Source: Candidatus Bathyarchaeota archaeon (lineage in GTDB: Archaea > Thermoproteota > Bathyarchaeia > 40CM-2-53-6 > FEN-987). Taken from it: a stretch of 27,922 nt of DNA. Each line of letters opens with the position of its first letter. Position 1 is the first letter of the stretch. The position numbers were made by a program, and so were the translations under genes. The notes beneath the pieces were generated by a model. That model worked only from the letters and a program-made list of their open reading frames with translations. It did no database searches and had not been told where the DNA came from. This document shows positions 23,666-27,922 of the stretch, one piece after another. The DNA lies in assembly GCA_022865625.1 (NCBI GenBank), contig JALHTB010000082.1, positions 1-27,922 on the forward strand, read 5' to 3'.

Positions 23666-24115
23666 CCGCTTCGTTTTCTGGAGAATCTCCTCGGAACGCG
23701 TGAGAAGTTCCATCGCTTTTCTCTTGACTCCTTCGATTCTGTTCGCCTCAGCCCAAGAGAGGATGAGGTTCAAGATGGCAACATAGCCTCTCGCCTCTGT
23801 GATAGAATCTCGTCCCATTTCGCCCTCTCTGTTGTCCCTCTCAAATCTATGCAGGGCGTTGGCCACGGCGAAAAAGAAGGGAAAGACATCGGCCTCGCTG
23901 AACCCCTTATCGGAGAACCTCACCCCAAACCTAGCCTCTAGGTCATGACGGAGACCCTTGAGTTCTTCGAGGATGATCTGATTGCTAGTCTCCAATTTCG
24001 TGCACCGCTGATGCAGGTAGTATGCGATTAGGTATACTGGAAGAGAGACCACGACAATGATTACTAGAGCGAGCAGATCCAAGTGGTTCACGGACGGTTC
24101 TTCTTGCGGTTCCAA
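23660..24115 (-). CDS. Membrane-anchored protein of unknown function (151 aa)
   Basis: A single N-terminal transmembrane helix (about 12-34, LLALVIIVVVSLPVYLIAYYL) acts as anchor. A coiled-coil-like segment follows (LETSNQIILEELKGLRHDLEARF, split here for length: LETSNQIILEEL and KGLRHDLEARF), then a helical cytoplasmic domain to the end (ALHRFERDN, VAILNLILSWAEAN, AMELLTRSEEILQ). There are no enzyme motifs. The start is TTG at 24115. It ends inside the last codons of the convergent gene at 22976-23665. I cannot assign a role. Confidence 0.6.
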   Translation of the reverse strand: MEPQEEPSVNHLDLLALVIIVVVSLPVYLIAYYLHQRCTKLETSNQIILEELKGLRHDLEARFGVRFSDKGFSEADVFPFFFAVANALHRFERDNREGEMGRDSITEARGYVAILNLILSWAEANRIEGVKRKAMELLTRSEEILQKTKRL

Positions 24116-24470
24116 TCATTTCGCGGCCCACGCTAAAGGGTTTCTCTGCAATTCCCATGGGATAGTTCTTCAGTCTTTCGTGCCGAGGGTTCGTTCGGCT
24201 CAGGTTTCTATATGCTTGTCTCCCATCCAGCATGAAGATCCCCTTAGCCGAAGCAAACGCGGTTCATGTGCCGCCAGTTAACAGGCTTGGCCGTGAGCCG
24301 ACAACTTAACAGAACCAACATTCATAAACCCATACGCAGCATACAAGGCACGGCTGTCTGGGATTCGCTGCTCGCCTGTTTGGATCTCGCTGCTTTCTAT
24401 GCCATACACACGAGCGCCGAGGAGGGGCGCGATGACAATAGTACCCAATGGGAAAGGAGTGGAATATCTC
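24116..24470. other. Gene-free stretch with a promoter and a diverged repeat
   Basis: About 24190-24250 (ggctcaggtttctatatgc to gatccccttag) resembles copy C of the 62-bp repeat, but weakly. A TATA-like ttcataaa at 24321-24328 probably serves the SnoaL-like gene. I see no other gene. Confidence 0.4.
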
Positions 24471-24887
24471 ATGTCAGAAGAGAACAAGGCGCTTGAGCGC
24501 CGAATGTATGAGGAGATCTTCAACAAGAAGAACATGGCCGCAATAGAGCAGTTCTACGCCACAGACTGGGTCTGCCATCCATCGCTTCCCGGAATGCCCC
24601 CAGGCCTCGACGGTATGAAGCAATCGGCATTGCTGACGAACAAGGCCTTCCCCGATATGCAGGCGAAACTGGAAGACATGCTCGCGGAAGGAGACAAAAT
24701 CGCTTGCCGCTGGACCGCAACCGGCACGCACAAGGGTGAGTTCATGGGCATGCCCGCAACTAACAAACCAGTGACAATCACGGGCATCCACATCGATCGC
24801 ATCGCCGACGGCAAGATCGTGGAGAGTTGGAACTACTCAGATATGATGGGAGTAGTGCAGCAGCTAGGCATGAAGCCCCCAGGGTAG
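24471..24887 (+). CDS. SnoaL-like ester cyclase / NTF2-fold protein
   Basis: The 138-residue protein has the order typical of the 'ester cyclase' SnoaL-like family: LERRMYEEIFNKKNMAAIEQF, a segment with WVCHPSLPGMPPGLDGMK, FPDMQAKLEDMLAEGDKIACRW, GTHKGEFMGMPATNKPV, and the C-terminal DGKIVESWNYSDMMGVVQQLG. The NTF2 fold encloses a hydrophobic pocket. SnoaL itself closes a polyketide ring, but most small members have unknown substrates. I take ATG 24471 as start because aaaggagtgg lies about 9 nt upstream and the domain begins there; the ATG at 24399 adds 24 unlikely residues. Codon use fits the host. Confidence 0.85.
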   Translation: MSEENKALERRMYEEIFNKKNMAAIEQFYATDWVCHPSLPGMPPGLDGMKQSALLTNKAFPDMQAKLEDMLAEGDKIACRWTATGTHKGEFMGMPATNKPVTITGIHIDRIADGKIVESWNYSDMMGVVQQLGMKPPG

Positions 24888-24946
24888 CCTTCATGCCTTC
24901 ATGTTTCTTTTGCTAGATCAGACTGGTGTGGACCCCTCTAGAATGA

Positions 24947-25000
24947 GAACACTTGCGATCGCGGCCTTTCTAGGGGGTTAGGGTCACTTGGGTCTCCTTG
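24947..25000 (+). repeat. Shared segment ahead of the second RHH gene
   Basis: It begins gaacacttgcgatcgcgg and continues tttctaggggg, then gtcacttgggtctccttg, which is the first third of the 62-bp repeat. It corresponds to 21230-21285. The preceding cccctctagaa and tttctaggggg could form a stem. Confidence 0.6.
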
Positions 25001-25088
25001 GACGGGTGCCGCCTCAGAGGTTATCGTTCACCCAGGCGCTCTGACTGGCGTGGTGGTGAATTGTTGCTGCGAAACCCGATCCTCCAAG

Positions 25089-25095
25089 AAGGAGA
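25089..25095 (+). promoter_or_regulatory. Shine-Dalgarno site of the second RHH gene
   Basis: aaggaga lies 7 nt before GTG 25103 and decides that start against the longer open frame. Confidence 0.6.
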
Positions 25096-25102
25096 TATTC
25101 AG

Positions 25103-25249
25103 GTGACGATTCCTTATCGTCTTTACCGGGAGGCTTTCGCGTGGATCCGGCGGACGCATCGATCGTTGACGGTGGATGAGTTCGTAGCCGAATCCGTGGA
25201 TGCGAGACTACGCACAGTCGGAGCCATCAAGCCTTCAGGTACCCGCTGA
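25103..25249 (+). CDS. Ribbon-helix-helix protein (48 aa), head of the accessory gene cluster
   Basis: The strand VTIPYRLYREAFAW, then helix RRTHRSLTVDEF and helix VAESVDARLR fit a short RHH DNA-binding protein. The GTG at 25103 has a good Shine-Dalgarno site. The TGA at 25247 ends it, but the same frame then stays open to 25499 and includes the zinc finger gene, so the two may once have been one RHH-finger protein. As the first gene of the cluster it would be the natural repressor of its own operon. It is similar in layout to the RHH gene at 21339. Confidence 0.6.
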   Translation: MTIPYRLYREAFAWIRRTHRSLTVDEFVAESVDARLRTVGAIKPSGTR

Positions 25250-25396
25250 GTAGCCTGTCCAAAAGTTCAAGGTCGGCCCGGATCTGGGGCAGATGTTTCT
25301 TGGGGAGACTACGCACTTGTTCCTTGGCGTCGAATAATTGCTGAGCTACCCGGCGATAGTGGCAAAGCCGAACCCGTTGAGAAGGCTGCGCTCGTT

Positions 25397-25501
25397 GTGG
25401 ATGACAAGCATCTATGGACGTGCCCCGAATGCGGTCAAAAGTTTGAGCATGTTCATGTGACCGAGAGCAAGCATCGCCTGCAGGAATGCAAGGCTGATTA
25501 G
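25397..25501 (+). CDS. C2HC-type zinc finger mini-protein (34 aa)
   Basis: The sequence WTCPECGQKFEHVHVTESKH followed by RLQEC has C-x2-C, then H-x4-C spacing, which fits a single classical-size finger. GTG 25397 is the only usable start near the finger; the frame itself is open from 25250. It ends 2 nt before the next gene. The related product of 25976-26101 starts with a similar CxxCGQE. A DNA- or RNA-binding role is likely but unproven. Confidence 0.5.
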   Translation: MDDKHLWTCPECGQKFEHVHVTESKHRLQECKAD

Positions 25502-25503
25502 AT

Positions 25504-25890
25504 TTGGTTGGTCGTCCCGCCAAGAAGGACGTTCATGTCCTGCTTGACAAGAGTAATTATGAGTGGGCGGTCATACATGGTTTCGATTTCACTGGCAGAT
25601 TTGACGACTTCCTGAGTATGGTGCGACGGGAGACCGAGATTGTAAGTTACGGGTTGATCATTGGGCGTCGCCCAACCACGGAGTCGCAGCGACGGGATGG
25701 TCAGCGGAGTGTCGGCTACCGCAAGGCGTTGATCAGTCTTCTCGGTGGGAAATGTCAAGACTGTGGGACTACGGAAGATCTCCTGGTTCACCATATTGAT
25801 GGAAATCCTGAGAATGCTGAGTTGACGAACTTGCGACTGGTTTGCGGGAGATGTCACGGAAAGTACCCGCGTGGAGCCCATGGTGTGTAA
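25504..25890 (+). CDS. RHH-HNH fusion endonuclease (128 aa)
   Basis: Residues 1-42 (GRPAKKDVHVLLDKSNYEWA, FDDFLSMVRRE) look like an RHH DNA-binding unit. A basic linker leads to an HNH nuclease from about 70: CQDC (84-87), VHHIDGN (95-101), NAELTNLRLVC and CGRCH (114-118). All metal-binding cysteines and the catalytic His are in place, so the enzyme looks active. HNH nucleases cut or nick DNA; a fused RHH would give it site preference, as in homing or restriction-like enzymes of mobile elements. The TTG at 25504 fits, starting right at the GRP motif, 2 nt after the stop of the finger gene. Confidence 0.8.
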   Translation: MVGRPAKKDVHVLLDKSNYEWAVIHGFDFTGRFDDFLSMVRRETEIVSYGLIIGRRPTTESQRRDGQRSVGYRKALISLLGGKCQDCGTTEDLLVHHIDGNPENAELTNLRLVCGRCHGKYPRGAHGV

Positions 25891-25975
25891 ATCGCTCCAC
25901 GTTCAGTTATAGCCGCCCTACCATAGTTACTCTGTTTCTCGATGACGTTTGCCTGAACCTGAACCAGTAGTTTTG

Positions 25976-26101
25976 ATGTGCCGCGACTGCGGCCAAGAAG
26001 TCTATCGCAGCCAGACATACGATCATGATGCTCTCGACAAGGCAGTCCATGAACACAGGCAACACTGCCCAGCGCAACCGAGAACGGAGGTTCCGGCATA
26101 G
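25976..26101 (+). CDS. Zinc finger mini-protein (41 aa)
   Basis: The protein MCRDCGQEVYRSQTYDHDAL continues to VHEHRQHC and ends EVPA. C2, C5, H25 or H27 and C31 make a C2HC finger of about 30 residues. Its stop codon TAG is followed immediately by the ATG of the next gene, without a spacer, so the two are co-translated. It resembles the 34-residue finger at 25397. It is too short for usual gene calling. Confidence 0.55.
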   Translation: MCRDCGQEVYRSQTYDHDALDKAVHEHRQHCPAQPRTEVPA

Positions 26102-26359
26102 ATGCCTCGCATGTGGATGGATCCCACGCTGGGACGCGAAGTCCGCGTCTACTCCCGAAAGGAAATCCGGACCCAAGTCAACGTGAAAATGTTGACGGAA
26201 TTGGGTATCGATCCGTGTGATGTGTACTGCAGCTGCTGTGGAGTACGGCTGATCGACTTGTCAAAAATCACGGTCTCGGGCAGAGGCGCTATTGGACCAG
26301 AGTGCTCGAAACCAGGACATGTGATGCCTTGTCGTCACCAGGGAGACCAGAGCGCATGA
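26102..26359 (+). CDS. Small zinc-binding protein (85 aa)
   Basis: The central VYCSCCGVRLIDLSK and the following GAIGPECSKPGH give a C-x2-C ... C/H arrangement, a likely zinc site. The N-terminal 35 residues are basic and probably helical (YSRKEIRTQVNVKMLTELG). The start codon abuts the stop of the gene before it, and its own stop overlaps the next start as ATGA. No known family is evident. Confidence 0.6.
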   Translation: MPRMWMDPTLGREVRVYSRKEIRTQVNVKMLTELGIDPCDVYCSCCGVRLIDLSKITVSGRGAIGPECSKPGHVMPCRHQGDQSA

Positions 26360-26529
26360 CCGACACGGATGTCGAAGTCAAGAACGCCAGCATCAAGATC
26401 ACCGGCGACGACGTCAAACTCAGCGTCCAGCTCCAAGGTTTCGCCACGGTTGAACGGGCGCAGAAATTCCTCCAGCGACTGCACGACCTCGCCGACGAAC
26501 TCTCCGTGCAAACCCATCTGAAGGCTTGA
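26356..26529 (+). CDS. Small protein of unknown function (57 aa)
   Basis: The ATG overlaps the stop of the gene before it (ATGA). The protein has two short beta strands (VEVKNASIKITGDDVKLSVQL) split here as VEVKNASIKIT and GDDVKLSVQL, then one long helix (TVERAQKFLQRLHDLADEL). It has no cysteine, unlike its neighbours. The open frame also extends upstream to 26302, but the coupled start is more likely. Possibly a dimeric accessory or regulatory protein. Confidence 0.55.
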   Translation: MTDTDVEVKNASIKITGDDVKLSVQLQGFATVERAQKFLQRLHDLADELSVQTHLKA

Positions 26530-26533
26530 GCAG

Positions 26534-26740
26534 TTGACATCGCGCTGGATCTACCGGAATCATCAGGTGAACTGTCCCACATGCGGCTGGATCCCTGTCA
26601 CCAAACTGCGCGTCACGGCCGAGTCACTGATCGGCGGCGTCAGGAGAATCAAACTCTGCCCAGACTGCGGACGCCCTCTCCTACGCGTTGACAGTCATCC
26701 ACGACGACGTCTACGGCAACCCGTGAGGCGAGAGCCATGA
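26534..26740 (+). CDS. Zinc ribbon protein (68 aa)
   Basis: Two CxxC knuckles, CPTCGWIP and KLCPDCGRPLL, about 25 residues apart make a classical zinc ribbon. The C-terminus is Arg-rich (HPRRRLRQPVRREP), which suits nucleic acid binding. TTG 26534 lies 4 nt after the previous stop. The gene ends in an ATGA overlap with the next. Such ribbons occur in transcription factors and in viral and plasmid genes. Confidence 0.6.
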   Translation: MTSRWIYRNHQVNCPTCGWIPVTKLRVTAESLIGGVRRIKLCPDCGRPLLRVDSHPRRRLRQPVRREP

Positions 26741-26874
26741 AGCGTTGCTCATCATGCGGTCAACAATTTTCGCCGAAATCGACAAGCAAAACTGCCCAAG
26801 TCAAAGCAAGCGAAGTCTGCGACGACTGCCTCAATCGACCCCTCGCGCTGACATGGAGGATGATGCCGGCATGA
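26737..26874 (+). CDS. Zinc ribbon mini-protein (45 aa)
   Basis: MKRCSSCGQQFSPKS and EVCDDCLNRPL supply two CxxC knuckles 24 residues apart. The start overlaps the previous stop (ATGA at 26737) and the stop overlaps the next start (ATGA at 26871). Both overlaps show that this frame, rather than the longer open frame running through 26745-26870, is the translated one. Confidence 0.6.
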   Translation: MKRCSSCGQQFSPKSTSKTAQVKASEVCDDCLNRPLALTWRMMPA

Positions 26875-27389
26875 GCACTCCTGACCTGCGTGAGGGACGG
26901 CTCCTCGAGCCGTACGAGCGGTTGACACCAGGTGACCGTCAGCATCTCCACAAAATTGCGTCCGACTTGAATACTCTCCGGCGCGTCGAAGACGCGGTAC
27001 GAGATGGCTACGTGGAAACGCAAACGTACATTCCTGGTTTTCTCGCGGACAAGGACTACATCGTGAACCTGCAATGGTTCGCCTTCTATGCGGTGAGAGG
27101 ATACGCGAGCCAGCACCACAAAGCCCCCACGCTCATCGACATCTACCAACGTGTCGCCGAAAGTGTGCGAAGTCTCCAACGTGAAGGCGCTTGGCCGAGA
27201 GATTGGAAGTTCCCATCCAAGCGGACAATCGACCGCCGCGTCAACGAGATCGCAAGCGTCAACGCGATTGAGAATCACATCATGGACGGCGCGAAGCCGC
27301 GTGTGATCTGCACACGCGCCGGCGAATACCTCCCGAACCCTGCACTCTTCGAAGACATCGCAAAGATTCTGGAGGGTTCCACGCAATGA
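26871..27389 (+). CDS. Winged-helix-like accessory protein (172 aa)
   Basis: The largest gene of the cluster starts in an ATGA overlap (MSTPDLREGRLLEPYERL). The N-terminal half is helical (LHKIASDLNTLRRVEDAVRD). Residues 88-150 resemble a winged helix: LIDIYQRVAESVRSLQ, then PSKRTIDRRVNEIASV as recognition helix, and a wing with KPRVICTRAGEYLP. It has no catalytic motif. A DNA-binding role in replication, partition or regulation of the element is plausible, but I do not recognise the family. Confidence 0.6.
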   Translation: MSTPDLREGRLLEPYERLTPGDRQHLHKIASDLNTLRRVEDAVRDGYVETQTYIPGFLADKDYIVNLQWFAFYAVRGYASQHHKAPTLIDIYQRVAESVRSLQREGAWPRDWKFPSKRTIDRRVNEIASVNAIENHIMDGAKPRVICTRAGEYLPNPALFEDIAKILEGSTQ

Positions 27390-27553
27390 GAAGATGCTGT
27401 CGCTGCAGCAAGGACCTACCGTACCCAGTGGTCACAGTCAGCTTCTCCACCGATTGCGATCACTGGACCGGCTGGTTCTGCAGCAAACCATGCGCCAACG
27501 AATACCTTGAGCAAGAGATCATCGACGACCAACGGGAGGCACAGCCGAAATGA
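27386..27553 (+). CDS. Treble-clef/TRASH-like zinc mini-protein (55 aa)
   Basis: The sequence RRCCRCSKDLPYP and GWFCSKPCANEYLEQ gives C-x2-C and FCSxxCxxxY, as in TRASH or FCS-type zinc domains, followed by an acidic tail. Its ATG overlaps the previous stop and its own TGA overlaps the next ATG. TRASH-like domains act in metal sensing or in ribosomal and protein binding; which one applies here cannot be told. Confidence 0.6.
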   Translation: MRRCCRCSKDLPYPVVTVSFSTDCDHWTGWFCSKPCANEYLEQEIIDDQREAQPK

Positions 27554-27922
27554 GCGCTCCTCAAGGGATCCGTCAGCCCACACGGGTGGGCCTCAGCATT
27601 GGCCCGACTGGCCCGACGGTATCCTTGAAGCGCGATCTCGCACCGCTTGAGAACCCGCTGGACGCGTACAGAGACATCAACGCACTACTCAGAAAAGCTC
27701 TTCAGGAAATCACACCTGCTGCCCCGAAAGTTTGGGGGCCCGAAAAGTCTCTCACATCGCCGCCTAAGAGTCCAAACGGACTCGCACAGAAAGATACCTC
27801 AGCATCCTCGACGCCGCTCGAGAAGACCTTGGACAGCCTCCCCTGGGCGCCTGGAAAGATTCCTGGGAGAGAATGGATCCGCATCAAAGACCACGCCGAA
27901 CTCAAGCAATCGCTCGCACTCA
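27550..27922 (+). CDS. Pro-rich protein, 3' end outside the window (partial)
   Basis: The frame starts in an ATGA overlap and is open to the end of the window, 124 codons. It is rich in Pro, Ser and Lys with a low-complexity middle (PPKSPNG, DTSASSTPLEK) and a more ordered segment at the end (PGREWIRIKDHAELKQSL). It is coupled to the zinc gene before it, so the operon goes on beyond the window. No family is apparent from the visible part. Confidence 0.5.
   Translation, partial: MSAPQGIRQPTRVGLSIGPTGPTVSLKRDLAPLENPLDAYRDINALLRKALQEITPAAPKVWGPEKSLTSPPKSPNGLAQKDTSASSTPLEKTLDSLPWAPGKIPGREWIRIKDHAELKQSLAL

Noticed and set aside
24942..24982. Mini-ORF MRTLAIAAFLGG that looks like a signal peptide start
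   Set aside because: It stops after 12 codons and the same bases recur at 21230 without the ATG, so the conservation is of DNA, not of protein.
25227..25523. Minus-strand ORF of 98 codons with a helical C-terminal half
   Set aside because: Its upstream half is the shadow of the finger and RHH-HNH genes and it has no start near the helical part. The helical part fills the gap 25250-25396, so a doubt remains.
26745..26870. Upstream extension of the winged-helix gene
   Set aside because: The zinc ribbon gene in the other frame, with ATGA overlaps at both ends, explains this stretch better.

Overview
The window is archaeal chromosomal DNA. The ribosomal proteins uL2, uS8, uL18 and uL30 are all of the archaeal type, TATA-like promoter boxes precede several genes, and TTG/GTG starts are common. 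I cannot fix the phylum. A two-wHTH membrane sensor relic and many zinc-ribbon mini-proteins would fit Thermoplasmatota or Thermoproteota-like lineages.

Layout. 1-393: tail of a membrane-anchored protein. 421-1441 (-): decayed sensor/transcription regulator. 1650-2576: intact IS481-type insertion sequence with inverted repeats and a 14-bp target duplication, just upstream of the ribosomal cluster at 2705-5102 (uL2-uS8-uL18-uL30). 5138-9055 (-): tandem Lrp-type sensing domains without HTH, a secreted metzincin-like protease with a C-terminal zinc ribbon, and a LarA-like protein. 9162-9812: pyrE. 9874-14872: a B12-dependent acyl-CoA mutase locus. meaB and a methylmalonyl-CoA mutase large subunit lie on the minus strand. 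A second mutase, divergent from them, carries the isobutyryl-CoA mutase signature and is followed by the B12-binding subunit, whose reading frame is broken by a precise 16-nt insertion and lacks an in-frame start. 15094-24887: single genes (HD phosphohydrolase, CARDB membrane protein, RNase-H-like unknown, small Cys protein, two unknowns, SnoaL-like cyclase) set among relics: heparinase, ZnuB permease, HNH nuclease, an IS deletion derivative and a dispersed 62-bp repeat family.

25103-27922 (to the window end) is a mobile-element-like cluster on the plus strand: RHH regulator, C2HC finger, RHH-HNH fusion nuclease, then at least eight small genes. Five of the junctions between these small genes are ATGA overlaps or directly abutting stop/start codons, and six of the genes in the cluster encode zinc-binding mini-proteins. 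A decayed relative (RHH, two zinc mini-proteins, broken HNH) sits at 20570-21515. Both RHH genes follow copies of the same ~55-bp repeat, which suggests repeated visits of one element family.

The two most informative points are the MCM/ICM paralogue pair sharing a bidirectional promoter with an interrupted B12 subunit, and the translationally coupled zinc mini-protein operon with its decayed sister copy.
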